DNA of 64,000 nucleotides, taken from the NCBI GenBank assembly GCA_905479495.1, contig CAJQMR010000029.1:81479-145478 (forward strand), given 5' to 3'. The position numbers and the translations under genes were made by a program. The stretch is from an uncultured Anaerolineae bacterium (lineage in GTDB: Bacteria; Chloroflexota; Anaerolineae; Promineifilales; Promineifilaceae). The notes under the pieces were generated by a model. It did not search any database and had not been told where the DNA came from. It saw only the letters and a program-made list of their open reading frames with translations. Shown piece after piece: positions 9,117 through 18,291 of the stretch (its first letter is position 1; each line of letters begins with the position of its first letter).

Positions 9117-11335
9117 TAGTCACCCTCCCCTGCTTCTGGATTGATGGCCAGGCGCGGCACAATCGGCGCACCAACTGGGGAAACCACATACCCTTCCAGC
9201 CGCTCACTCACCAGCACGTCGCTCACGCTATGCAGCAGCGGAATCGCTACGCCGTCCCGCAGCAGTTGACCCTCAATAAATTGGTACAGCAACAAGCGCG
9301 CCGACACATCCAACTCCACCCTGGCCTGCTCCAACAAATCATCAATAACTGGGTCGTTAAAACTAGCCACATTAAAGTCGCTTTCACTGTGGTACAGAAC
9401 ATCTAAAAAGTTTTGCGGATCGGGATAATCGGCACACCAGCCATAAGACACCATATGCCCGCCATTTTGCCGCAGGTTGGAAGTCGAGTTTACAAACTCG
9501 ACCGACACGTCAGCGCCCAAAGTCTCGCGCCAGTTTTGGATCATCGCGTTCAAATCGTCCCGCTCTGCGTTGCCCAGCCCCGTAGCCGTAATGATGATCG
9601 GCGGCAAACCATCAGCATAACGGGAGGCAGCCAGCGCCTCTTGAGCCAAAACGACGTTGTTCTGATTGGCTGCCTGCTCTTGGGCCAGCTCTAATGAATA
9701 ACCGGGCATCGCTGGCGGCAAAATAGTGTCGGCGCGCACACTTAGATCATTGGCTAACAATGTGTTTAAGGCATCCTTGTCCACCGCCAGGGCAAAGGCA
9801 CGCCGCACCTGCACATCGTCAAAGGGGGGCAAGGTGTTGTTCATTTGCATAAGCGTGGTGCACAGCGAGGTGCCGGATTGTAATTGAGCATTCAGTGGGT
9901 CAGACGGCCGTCTGATCTGTTCCGCGTCTGTGTTGTCTAAAAAGAGCAGGTCCACGCCCCCAGATTTGAACATCGTAAGCGGATCAGCCACGTTCGACAG
10001 CAGATAAACCACATTTTTCACCGCTGGTAGCGTGGGGTACGTTTCATTGCGCTCAAATATCAGCGCTTCGAATTCACGATATTCCTTGAGCGTGTAGGGA
10101 CCGCTGGGATTGGGCGACAAAGCCCAGGTTTCTAACGACTCATCATCCACTGTTTCCCGATCCACTACGTAAGAAGTTGGATAGGTAAGCTTGGCCAAAA
10201 AATACGGTTTGGGTCCATCCAGCGTAACCACCAGCGTGCGTTCATCAACCACTTCAAGGCCAGAAATCTCATTGGCCCGGTCTGCCAGTTTGTCCGTCAC
10301 ACCTGCAATGTCGTTTAAATAAGTGGCGGCGGTTCTGGAGCCAGTTTCGGGGTCTGTGGCCCGTTCCCAACTGTACTGTACATCTTCAGCCGTTAATGGC
10401 CGTCCATCGGCAAACGTCAAACCTTCACGCAATGTAAAGGTGTAGACGGTGCCATCCTCGCTCACATCCCAGCGCTCCGCCAGCTCTGGCACAATTTGCA
10501 GCTCTGGTGTCAGGCGCACCAAACCACTGTACAGCAGCCCCACATACCCGGCCGCCGAACCAGTGGTGAGGGCCGGGTCCAGGCTAGCCAATGCCGGATC
10601 GCCGCCAAACAGCACCAACGTTTCATCATGGTTAAGGCCAAACAGTGTCCGGGCACCCAGAGAAACCTGGTTTACAATCGCATCCAGTGTGTGCAGTCGG
10701 GCATTCACGTTATCAGGCACACCGAAGGCAAAGAGGCTGAAAAAATGATCGTCAACGAGCGTATAGGCCATATAAACGCCAATCGGCTCCCCATTGCGAT
10801 CCGTGCCATTGAGAATGGCTCGTTGGGCCGTGCGCTCGGTGGCAAAGGCAACCTCCATCTCGCTGATCGTTTGCATATCGTCTAAGTTAAGGGATTCACC
10901 ATAGTCGCCCAAAATATCATCACGCAGGCGTTCATAAGAAAAATCAGCCTCGGCAAAATCGTAATTCACGGTGACAATCAAATCCAGGCTGGGATCACGC
11001 AAAGCAACTACATTGCCGGATTCGCCCTCAAATATCCATTGCGATGGGTAGACAAAACCAAAGCCATCAAAATCTCGGGTGAAGGTTCCTTCGGGAACGG
11101 CCGTTGCGGCTCGGGTCGGTATCTCAAAATCGGTGACGGCCGTGGGCGTGGGTTCCAACGTGGGCAATGGCACAAGTGTGGGCGTGGGAATGGGCGTCGG
11201 CGTGTCGGCAAAAGCATACGCGTTCGGGGCGTCTGGGGCCCAACTGGCCACCTGCCGGGGGTCGCCCGGCTCACTTTGGCACGCCGCCAACAGCGCAAAC
11301 AGCAACATCAACCAGCCAACCTTTTTAAACCGCAT
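9116..11335 (-). CDS. Solute-binding lipoprotein (ABC family 5) with N-terminal PsbP-like domain
   Basis: A 739-residue lipoprotein: MRFKKVGWLMLLFALLAAC has a lipobox whose Cys would be lipidated. A Thr/Pro linker follows, then a PsbP-like domain (about 80-225, GFGFVYPSQWIFEGESGNV). From about 240 onward it is a peptide/nickel-type family 5 periplasmic binding protein: LDPALTTGSAAGYVGLLYSGL, ELAERWDVSEDGTVYTFTLREGLTFADGRPLTAEDV. No permease or ATPase genes are nearby, so partners must be elsewhere. GGGAGGTG precedes the chosen ATG, which overlaps the preceding stop as TGATG. The fusion of the two domains is unusual. Confidence 0.9.
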   Translation of the reverse strand: MRFKKVGWLMLLFALLAACQSEPGDPRQVASWAPDAPNAYAFADTPTPIPTPTLVPLPTLEPTPTAVTDFEIPTRAATAVPEGTFTRDFDGFGFVYPSQWIFEGESGNVVALRDPSLDLIVTVNYDFAEADFSYERLRDDILGDYGESLNLDDMQTISEMEVAFATERTAQRAILNGTDRNGEPIGVYMAYTLVDDHFFSLFAFGVPDNVNARLHTLDAIVNQVSLGARTLFGLNHDETLVLFGGDPALASLDPALTTGSAAGYVGLLYSGLVRLTPELQIVPELAERWDVSEDGTVYTFTLREGLTFADGRPLTAEDVQYSWERATDPETGSRTAATYLNDIAGVTDKLADRANEISGLEVVDERTLVVTLDGPKPYFLAKLTYPTSYVVDRETVDDESLETWALSPNPSGPYTLKEYREFEALIFERNETYPTLPAVKNVVYLLSNVADPLTMFKSGGVDLLFLDNTDAEQIRRPSDPLNAQLQSGTSLCTTLMQMNNTLPPFDDVQVRRAFALAVDKDALNTLLANDLSVRADTILPPAMPGYSLELAQEQAANQNNVVLAQEALAASRYADGLPPIIITATGLGNAERDDLNAMIQNWRETLGADVSVEFVNSTSNLRQNGGHMVSYGWCADYPDPQNFLDVLYHSESDFNVASFNDPVIDDLLEQARVELDVSARLLLYQFIEGQLLRDGVAIPLLHSVSDVLVSERLEGYVVSPVGAPIVPRLAINPEAGEGD

Positions 11336-12786
11336 CAGGCACCTCCCCTTCGGCGTACGCGGAAAAACAAGATAAGTCCAGCGAGCAAGACAACCCCTCC
11401 ACCAGCCCACCAAACCCAGGGCGGCAATGTATCCTCTGGCACCACTGTGGCGTCCGGTTCACTTGTCGGGGCAGCGGGTGTGCTGGCCTGGGCAACTTCG
11501 GTGGAAACGGCCGTATCCGTGGGCAAACGCGTGGGGGTGGCTGAAGGCAGCGGTGTTTCAGTAGGCAGGGCTGTTTCGGTGGGTACATCTGTGGGCGTAT
11601 CCAGCATAGGCACACCGCCCAGGGCAATTGTCGCTACCTGGGTGGGTGTGGCTTGCAGCGCAATGGCATCAGCTTCAGATGTGGGCGTGGGATCGTAGCC
11701 AACGGCCGTACGCCAGGCAGCATCCAGGCTGTTGGTGTCCAGCCCATAGACCGACATCAGGGCCACGTCAATGGTTTGGCCAGATTGAATGGTTTGCAGC
11801 AGCGTGTTCATCTGCGCCGCACCAAAGGTATCAACCAGATATTGCACCACCTGCCCACTTTGGGTGTAGGCTAATGAAGCGCTATCGGTATATGCCGAAA
11901 ATCCATTGGCCAAAGAACGTAGCGTGGGCAGACGGCCGTTTTGCAGAGCCAGTTCAACCTGGGCCACCTCGGCCTCATCTGCTTCCCCCTCAGCATAACG
12001 CGCCAGCCCCTCACTCAGCCAAGTGGGTAAGCGAAGCCCCCGGCAGTTAAAGGTCAACATGCCTTCCACCAGGTGCGTCAGTTCATGAGGCACAATCTGG
12101 GAAGCCCAATCCAGCTCGCCCGGAGCCACGCCTAAAACGGTCACGTTGTATTCGGGAAAAGCTACCCCGCCGGTCCACTCCGGCACGTCAAAAATCACCT
12201 GGCGCACATCAGAAGCAGCCGGGTAAAACCATAGCGCCACTGGCTCCACAGCAGGCAAGCCCAGCTCGTTTTCCAGGCGGTCCAGGCTGGTAGTGGCTTC
12301 GCGCAGCAGCGCCTGCCCGAAGCTGTTGTTGCCCACATACCAATGCACCGTCACATCTCCAGAACGGGCCGACTGCCAATCGTGATTTTCATCTTCGACC
12401 AGCATTTCCTGCCGCTCGGTGGTGAACAAGTTGCCCTGTGAATCAACCATTTCCCACTGCCACCACACCGTAACGCCCGGTGGTAACGCCCCGCTGCGCG
12501 ATAAATCCCATTCCCAAATGGCAAATACGGAACTGCTGGCAAAAACGTCAACTTCTTGCCGGGCACTGCCTTGCTGGCAGCTACGGCCGTTTAGCCCATA
12601 AACCAGCGTCACAGATTCAATCTGTCGCTGGTGGGTGGCAAACATCTCAAAACGAATTAAAAATGGATATTCAACGCGAACTTCGTTTCGGGAAATTTCT
12701 GGCGGATTTTGGGCAATTGCAGTTTGGGTGGCTCCCAAAATAAAAACTGTGACTACAAAAAGAAAAAGGCTCCGATAAGTTTTCAT
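11335..12786 (-). CDS. Secreted MA-type (gluzincin-like) metallopeptidase with C-terminal membrane anchor
   Basis: A protein of 483 residues with a signal peptide (about 1-25). The zinc motif is HELTH near residues 234-238, with a third ligand candidate in the downstream SEGLARYAEGE (Glu near 259), the pattern of the peptidase MA-like family. A Thr/Pro/Glu-rich linker covers about 370-450 and is followed by PPWVWWAGGGVVLLAGLILF and a basic tail, a membrane anchor. The catalytic domain therefore faces outward. It is first in a coupled trio with the solute-binding lipoprotein and the TPR protein; the stop and the next start share one base. The substrate is unknown. Confidence 0.85.
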   Translation of the reverse strand: MKTYRSLFLFVVTVFILGATQTAIAQNPPEISRNEVRVEYPFLIRFEMFATHQRQIESVTLVYGLNGRSCQQGSARQEVDVFASSSVFAIWEWDLSRSGALPPGVTVWWQWEMVDSQGNLFTTERQEMLVEDENHDWQSARSGDVTVHWYVGNNSFGQALLREATTSLDRLENELGLPAVEPVALWFYPAASDVRQVIFDVPEWTGGVAFPEYNVTVLGVAPGELDWASQIVPHELTHLVEGMLTFNCRGLRLPTWLSEGLARYAEGEADEAEVAQVELALQNGRLPTLRSLANGFSAYTDSASLAYTQSGQVVQYLVDTFGAAQMNTLLQTIQSGQTIDVALMSVYGLDTNSLDAAWRTAVGYDPTPTSEADAIALQATPTQVATIALGGVPMLDTPTDVPTETALPTETPLPSATPTRLPTDTAVSTEVAQASTPAAPTSEPDATVVPEDTLPPWVWWAGGGVVLLAGLILFFRVRRRGGA

Positions 12787-12879
12787 CAGCACTTAGCTTT
12801 TTTAACTGGCAACGATTACGAGATGATGCTTATATCAACAGACTCAATTATTCCCCATTTTTGCCCAATTTCCAACCCT

Positions 12880-13527
12880 TTATTTTACAGCTGGTGGATT
12901 TTCGAAATCGATCAGGCGATAAGGGTAAATGTTGATGATGGTGGTTTCTTCAAATTGGGTGACGGTTGTGGTATCGCGACGATAAATGTGGATATGCCCA
13001 TGCAGCATGTAGCGCGGCTTCACCCATTGCAGCAAATTGCGCATGATTTTGAAGCCAGTATGGGGAATATCGGTCTTGTCGTGAATGCCGTAAGGTGGGG
13101 AATGGGTGACGAGGATGTCCAAGAAACGGCCGTAACGCAATTTATTACGCAGCAGCAGCGGCAGCAGTTGAGCTACCTGATAACGCATCTCCGACTCGCT
13201 GTACATATAAGGCGCATTCGGCCGGTAACGCATCGATCCTTCTAGCCCGGCCAGCAGCAAACCCTCGCGTTTGACCACCCGGCCATGAATATCGTCGCCC
13301 CCTGGCACCTGTTCTAAAATGCGACCTTCAACCGTGTACTGCGGCCCCTTGTCGTGGTTACCTCGCACATACACCAACCGCCGATCCAGCGCCGAAACGA
13401 GGAAGTCTAAATAATAAAAGGGTAAATCACCGCAGCCAATGATCAGATCGATGCCCGGGTACTTCTGGCGCACATCACTGCAATACAGCTGATCCATTAC
13501 CCGGTCACTGACCGCCAAAATTTTCAT
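12880..13527 (-). CDS. Calcineurin-like metallophosphoesterase
   Basis: A 215-residue cytoplasmic protein. Metal-binding elements of the superfamily are visible: SDRVMD near the N-terminus (the usual DxH is altered), GCGDLPFYYLD, VRGNHDKG (GNHD), LVTHSPPYG and LHGHIHIY (GHxH). It probably hydrolyses a phosphodiester or phosphomonoester; the substrate cannot be told from sequence. The start ATG overlaps the stop of the MazG-like gene by four bases (ATGA), so the two are likely translated together. Confidence 0.88.
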   Translation of the reverse strand: MKILAVSDRVMDQLYCSDVRQKYPGIDLIIGCGDLPFYYLDFLVSALDRRLVYVRGNHDKGPQYTVEGRILEQVPGGDDIHGRVVKREGLLLAGLEGSMRYRPNAPYMYSESEMRYQVAQLLPLLLRNKLRYGRFLDILVTHSPPYGIHDKTDIPHTGFKIMRNLLQWVKPRYMLHGHIHIYRRDTTTVTQFEETTIINIYPYRLIDFENPPAVK

Positions 13528-13829
13528 GGGTCAGGCCATTCACGGTGTTGATTCACAGCTAATTTTTGCAAAATAGCATCTTCCAAGTCGATGCCGGATA
13601 TGCTGGCCAATTGCAGTAGGTAAAGCGCAACATCAGCCAGCTCACCAGCCAATTCATCCGGCTGGGCCACATCACTGCGCCACTGGAAATGTTCCAGCAC
13701 CTCCGCAGCTTCAATGGCCAGCGAGGCTGCTAAATTGCGCGGGGTTTGGGGTTTGGGAGAATCGGGTTCGTACCAGCCCTTGCTGCTGACAAAGTCATGC
13801 ATTCGGGCTTCAAGCTCTTTCAGTTCCAT
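13524..13829 (-). CDS. MazG-like nucleotide pyrophosphohydrolase
   Basis: A 101-residue protein. The family signature of all-alpha NTP pyrophosphatases is present: SLAIEAAEVLEHFQW (EAAE) and ELAGELADVALYLLQLA (ExxD), with KLAVNQHREWP at the end. Such enzymes (MazG, RS21-C6 and dCTPase types) split dNTPs to dNMP and pyrophosphate and clean the nucleotide pool. It overlaps the phosphoesterase gene by four bases. Length is typical for the single-domain form. Confidence 0.85.
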   Translation of the reverse strand: MELKELEARMHDFVSSKGWYEPDSPKPQTPRNLAASLAIEAAEVLEHFQWRSDVAQPDELAGELADVALYLLQLASISGIDLEDAILQKLAVNQHREWPDP

Positions 13830-13848
13830 GAAGCGAGATTGGAGATTA

Positions 13849-13883
13849 GAGATTGGAGACTGAAATCTCCAGTCTCCAATCTC
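13849..13883. repeat. 13-bp inverted repeat made of the GGAGATT word
   Basis: GAGATTGGAGACT (13849-13861) and its complement (13871-13883) flank a nine-base loop. The sequence lies between the gap start-side neighbour and the MazG-like start on the minus strand, just after the gap stop. The same GGAGATTGGAGATT word builds another inverted repeat at 26008-26071. There is no U-tract. Confidence 0.5.
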
Positions 13884-13894
13884 CCTATTAACTA

Positions 13895-14911
13895 TTACAG
13901 TTTTTCAGCAACAAAAGCGGTTAGGTCTGCCAGACGCATGGAGTAGCCCCATTCGTTGTCGTACCAGGTAACCACTTTCACCATATTACCGCCCATCATA
14001 TCGGTGGAGAGTCCATCAATCGTGGAGGAGGCAGGATGGCCAACAATGTCGCTGGAGACGATGGGTTCTTCGGTGTAGTCCAACACCTTGCCCAGCCAAC
14101 CATCGCTCTCGGAGGCAGCTTTGAAGGCAGCGTTGACTTCTTCCACCGTTACATCGCGGGAGAGAACGGCCGTCACATCCGTCACCGAACCTGTTACTAC
14201 CGGCACACGCATCGCCATGCCGTTAATCTTGCCAGCCAACTCTGGCAGCACCAGGCCAACCGCTTTGGCTGCACCAGTGGTGGTGGGGATAATGTTGGCA
14301 AAAGCGGTACGGGCACGGCGCAAATCTTTGCTGGCCACATCCAAAATCGCCTGGCCGTTGGTCACGGCGTGAATGGTGGTCATCAGCGCATGCTCAATGC
14401 CGAAATTCTCTTGCAGCACTTTGGCCGCAGGGGCCAAACAGTTGGTGGTGCAGCTGGCGTTAGAGATAATGTGGTGGTTGGCGGGATCATACGTTTCTTC
14501 ATTAACGCCTAACACAAACGTGGCGTCCATCCCCTTGCCAGGAGCCGAAATAATAACCTTTTTGGCCCCAGCTTCCAGATGCTTAGCAGCGCTGTCGCGG
14601 TCGCGGAAGATACCGGTGCACTCCAGCACAATATCAACACCCAGCTCGCCCCAGGGCAGTTTGGCGGGGTCGCGTTCAGCAAAAGTGTTCAGTTTTTCGC
14701 CGTCTACGTAAATGCTGCCGTCTTTTGCTTCAACCTTGCCGGGGAAACGCCCGTAGGTCGAATCATATTTCAGCATGTGGGCATTGGTCTCTGCGGGCCA
14801 CAAATCATTGATGCCCTCAACGTCTAAAACGCCCTTGTAATTTTCGTAGATTGCTTTGTATACCTGTCGGCCAATCCGGCCAAAGCCATTAATACCAATT
14901 TTAATCGTCAT
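13895..14911 (-). CDS. gap: Glyceraldehyde-3-phosphate dehydrogenase, type I
   Basis: A 338-residue enzyme converting glyceraldehyde 3-phosphate, NAD and phosphate to 1,3-bisphosphoglycerate. The Rossmann start GINGFGRIGRQ (7-16), the catalytic loop SNASCTTNCLAP with nucleophile Cys near 154, and the C-terminal WYDNEWGYSMR are all intact. Length is normal and the start is preceded by a GGAG-type site. Neighbours are yvcK upstream and two small hydrolase genes downstream on the same strand, with an inverted repeat directly after the stop. Confidence 0.96.
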   Translation of the reverse strand: MTIKIGINGFGRIGRQVYKAIYENYKGVLDVEGINDLWPAETNAHMLKYDSTYGRFPGKVEAKDGSIYVDGEKLNTFAERDPAKLPWGELGVDIVLECTGIFRDRDSAAKHLEAGAKKVIISAPGKGMDATFVLGVNEETYDPANHHIISNASCTTNCLAPAAKVLQENFGIEHALMTTIHAVTNGQAILDVASKDLRRARTAFANIIPTTTGAAKAVGLVLPELAGKINGMAMRVPVVTGSVTDVTAVLSRDVTVEEVNAAFKAASESDGWLGKVLDYTEEPIVSSDIVGHPASSTIDGLSTDMMGGNMVKVVTWYDNEWGYSMRLADLTAFVAEKL

Positions 14912-15111
14912 GGATTTCTCCTTTAGTGAAATTCTTCAAACGGAAACAAAATATTGTTAAGAAAGCACCAGCCCCCTCACAAAAGGGTGAGCCAGCACCT
15001 CCAATCATTAGTAAACAACGATCTGCGATATGCAAATTTTACCGCCGTTTACTATACCGTGTACGCTAAACACCAGTCATGGTCAAATGTCATGCCTCAG
15101 GGCGTCAGGTA

Positions 15112-16419
15112 TCACGATAGCAGACGCATTACCACTTGTGCCAGTTTTGCGCCATCGTGCCGCCACGGTCGGGCCTCATCAACCAAATCGGCCGTAACCA
15201 TCGGCAGCTCTTTTGGTGGGGTAAGCTGAACGTAAATTGTATTGCCGCCACCCCGATTCGGGGGAATAGATAGATTGTCGTTGGCGATAACCATATCCAG
15301 GCAGCCAGTGGGAATATGTTGAAAAAGTGTTGCCACATGATCCGCAACAGAGTAATTATCCGTCTCTCCGGGCTGTGTGGCAAGATTACATATATAAATC
15401 TTAGGTGCGCGGGCATGCAGCAGCGCTTCGGCCAGGTCTGGCACCAGCAAATTAGGTAAAATACTGGTGTATAAACTACCTGGCCCCATCACAATCAGGT
15501 CTGCCTGGAAGATAGCTTGCAAGGCGGCGGGATACGCTTTGACTTGACTTGGTTGGAGATAGACGTGTTGGATACGGCCGTTTACCTCCGGTATCGCACT
15601 TTCCCCTACCACCCGCTGCAACGTGCCATCTGGCAGCAAAATATCCGCTTCCAGAACCACATCTGCCAGGGTGGAGGGCAGCACCCGCCCACGCAGCGCC
15701 AGCACCCGTTCCGCCGCCAGCAATGCCTCGTCGAAGCTGCCCGTAATACCCGTGAGCGCTGCCAACAGCAAATTACCAAAGGCATGACCTTGCAAGGGCG
15801 AATGGCCATTTTCACCCACGGCCGCGCCAAAACGATATTGCAACACCTGGGTCATCAGCGCTTCGTCACGTGACAGCGCGGCGATGTTGTTGCGAAAATC
15901 CCCCGGCGGCAGCAGGCCAAACTCACGCCGTAAACGGCCGCTGCTGCCCCCATCATCCGCCACCGTCACGATGGCGGTGATGTTGCGCGTGTACGTCGTC
16001 AGGCCACGCAGCAAGCCAGGCATCCCCGTACCGCCACCAATAGCCACAATGTTTGGTCCGCGCCGCTGGCGACTATGTTCATAAATACGCTCGGCTACGC
16101 TGGCTTCTGGCAACTGGAACGGGGCCGTGAGGGCACGCCCCATTTTTAACACGCCCGACACCATTAGCACCGCGCCTACCAACAACGGCAAGATAATTTG
16201 CCAGGGGTCAGGCAAAAACTGGAGGGTTAACACATTGTAAACGGATTCAGGTAGCCAATTTTGCCGCTCCAACAAAAAGAGCAGATTCACGACGCCGAGG
16301 CCAGAAACGGCCGTACCCACTCCCAACAGCAACAACCAGCGCTTCAAGCCAATGCCGGGTGATAACCAGCGGCTGCTAGAAAAAAAGATAAATCGCTTGA
16401 ACGGTGATGTTTTTTGCAC
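15112..16419 (-). CDS. YvcK/CofD-family gluconeogenesis factor with N-terminal membrane helices
   Basis: A 435-residue protein. Residues 1-110 hold two hydrophobic segments (KRWLLLLGVGTAVSGLGVV and IILPLLVGAVLMVSGVL), and the rest is the CofD-like fold: NIVAIGGGTGMPGLLRGL, VTVADDGGSSGRLRREFG, LPPGDFRNN, then GPGSLYTSILPNLLV. In Bacillus subtilis YvcK is soluble, binds UDP-sugars and is needed on gluconeogenic carbon sources; forms with a membrane domain are known in other phyla. Here it is next to gap, in keeping with a role in central carbon and cell-wall metabolism. I give no symbol because the family name varies. Confidence 0.88.
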   Translation of the reverse strand: MQKTSPFKRFIFFSSSRWLSPGIGLKRWLLLLGVGTAVSGLGVVNLLFLLERQNWLPESVYNVLTLQFLPDPWQIILPLLVGAVLMVSGVLKMGRALTAPFQLPEASVAERIYEHSRQRRGPNIVAIGGGTGMPGLLRGLTTYTRNITAIVTVADDGGSSGRLRREFGLLPPGDFRNNIAALSRDEALMTQVLQYRFGAAVGENGHSPLQGHAFGNLLLAALTGITGSFDEALLAAERVLALRGRVLPSTLADVVLEADILLPDGTLQRVVGESAIPEVNGRIQHVYLQPSQVKAYPAALQAIFQADLIVMGPGSLYTSILPNLLVPDLAEALLHARAPKIYICNLATQPGETDNYSVADHVATLFQHIPTGCLDMVIANDNLSIPPNRGGGNTIYVQLTPPKELPMVTADLVDEARPWRHDGAKLAQVVMRLLS

Positions 16420-16480
16420 CTGGCGATTCTAACAAGTCGGCAGGTGGTGGTCAAAGCTCCCAATAAGAATGAAGAATGTC

Positions 16481-16542
16481 GGACACAGATTTCACAGATA
16501 GTAAGAAAATTTAACTGCGTTTATCTGTGAAAACCTGTGTCC
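16481..16542. repeat. 20-bp near-perfect inverted repeat
   Basis: The left arm 16481-16500 and the right arm 16522-16542 are complementary over about 20 bp with a single-base bulge or mismatch, separated by 21 nt of A/T-rich sequence. It lies between yvcK and the secreted protein gene. The arms contain tandem CACAGAT words. No U-tract follows on either side. Confidence 0.5.
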
Positions 16543-16574
16543 CATTTCTACTAATTGAGGAACAGATCAATAAA

Positions 16575-18239
16575 TTAGTGAGTGACAAATGGCAAATAAA
16601 TCCGGCATTGGTTCAATGTCCACGCTGCATAATCATGCAAGGCAAATCCCTGAAAGGCCCAACTGGCGCTTAAAGCAGCCGCAACATTCTCTAGCTCCTG
16701 CTCCATGTAAGCGGTACATTCTTCAGCAAATGTGACATGATCATAATCATTTGGCGTAAGTTCCAGGCCAATCATGACAGGCGTGCCTAAAGCGTTGCCA
16801 TCTGCCATAAAACCTTCTGCCCAGGATAAGATACCGTCGGTACGGCCGTCCCAGCGCACATCTGCAAAATCCCGATAATCCATAAGCGTCAGCACATCGA
16901 GCAGCGGCATCACATCCCAATTGGACAGGACTTCGCCACTGTTTTGCGGCCCGGTTAAAAATCGAGCCGGAATATCGGCGTTGAGGATAATGGGATCATA
17001 GGTTTGGTTATACAAATCAATGGCTGTGCGGCAGTAAGTGAGCAATTCCAAGAAGCGATCCCAGTGATTATCTATTTCCCAACTGTCATGTTCAACATCC
17101 AGATGAATCCCATCGAATCGCTCAGCGGCCGTTACACCTGACTGGTTAAAGGCGAGAATGGCATCACAACTGTCTTTGCCTTCCTGCAACAACACGTCTG
17201 AGTTGACCCATTCAAAAGTACCGGCGAGTGCTTCTACTTTTAGCCCATTTTGATGGGCTACCGTGAGGAAGTTCTGAAACGCTCCTGCCTCTGTGTAACC
17301 TGTTGGGTTCATGTATGGGTAAACAGAGAGGTAGGCAGTTGATGCGTAAGCAGATTCGTCGCCATGCGGCGCTCCGAAAAATGACAGCCATTCATCCCGA
17401 TCACCCAAACCATTGCCGTTAAAATCCCCATTGGTAAGCAGCGCCCATATTTCTGGATTGCCAGATTCATTAGCTTCGCCCCAAATCCAGGCCGAGCGAC
17501 CGGACATTTTTATAAAGGCATCAATCCCGCTGTGCCCACCATCGCCATCATCCAGGGTTAGTTGAACGCGGTACAGGGGGTTAGGATTAGCGGGGGGTGA
17601 CCAGGTTAACTGGTAACGGCCGTTTCCCCCATCACTCAAAACCAGATTACCGCTGTCATAGCCACCTGCCGACAGGATGCGTCCAGTGCCGGTTAAGTTG
17701 GAACGGCCGTCTCTATCCGCCAGCCAAATTTCAATAGCTCCCATTCCCGGTTTATATATCCAAGACTGTTCTGTGGCATCGGCGGCAAGCTGTGACCCAA
17801 AATCTGCCACGCCGCTCAAATTGAGACAATCCAGGTCTGGTGAAACAGCCACCTCAGAGCCATTCAGCCCCAGGCTGGCGCGCACATTTCCCGTAAAAGC
17901 ATTGTTGTACATGCAAGCACTCCACACCCGCTCAGAAGCAAGACCAGCCTCATCTGTGGTTACCGTAAATGTGGCCTGGGGATAGGGCATATCGGTGTGG
18001 TGAATGGTGGTAACAGTGTAGGTTGTATTGGGCATGGCGTCTAACACCCGAACCGTAAACCAGAATGGGTTTTCTATCCCTTCCCAAGAAAGCATGTCAA
18101 TTTGTGGTGTTGCCCCAAACCCGGCAGCCACATCAGCAATGCCGCCTTGTTCAACCAACACAATATTCAAAATCAACAAACCAATTCCCAAGGCGATAGT
18201 GACAAATAAAGATGTGTAACGGGTAGATTCAGTTTTCAT
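16575..18239 (-). CDS. Secreted protein, possible glycosidase-like barrel, unknown function
   Basis: A 554-residue protein starting at the ATG at 18239, which has AAAGGAGG seven bases upstream. A single hydrophobic segment (about 10-30) acts as signal or anchor. The first half is beta-rich (domain about 45-260). The second half (about 290-540) contains an EF-hand-like calcium motif, NGDFNGNGLGDRDEW, then FDGIHLDVEHDSWE, ILNADIPARF, LTLMDYRDF and WAFQGFALHDYAAW, a pattern seen in TIM-barrel glycosidase-like proteins. It ends in CRIYLPFVTH, close to the tail of the next gene. I cannot name a family. Codon usage and octamer content match the surroundings. Confidence 0.75.
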   Translation of the reverse strand: MKTESTRYTSLFVTIALGIGLLILNIVLVEQGGIADVAAGFGATPQIDMLSWEGIENPFWFTVRVLDAMPNTTYTVTTIHHTDMPYPQATFTVTTDEAGLASERVWSACMYNNAFTGNVRASLGLNGSEVAVSPDLDCLNLSGVADFGSQLAADATEQSWIYKPGMGAIEIWLADRDGRSNLTGTGRILSAGGYDSGNLVLSDGGNGRYQLTWSPPANPNPLYRVQLTLDDGDGGHSGIDAFIKMSGRSAWIWGEANESGNPEIWALLTNGDFNGNGLGDRDEWLSFFGAPHGDESAYASTAYLSVYPYMNPTGYTEAGAFQNFLTVAHQNGLKVEALAGTFEWVNSDVLLQEGKDSCDAILAFNQSGVTAAERFDGIHLDVEHDSWEIDNHWDRFLELLTYCRTAIDLYNQTYDPIILNADIPARFLTGPQNSGEVLSNWDVMPLLDVLTLMDYRDFADVRWDGRTDGILSWAEGFMADGNALGTPVMIGLELTPNDYDHVTFAEECTAYMEQELENVAAALSASWAFQGFALHDYAAWTLNQCRIYLPFVTH

Positions 18240-18291
18240 GGAAACCTCCTTTTGAACGCAAATTAACACCATGAGGAACAGAGAACCGCTC

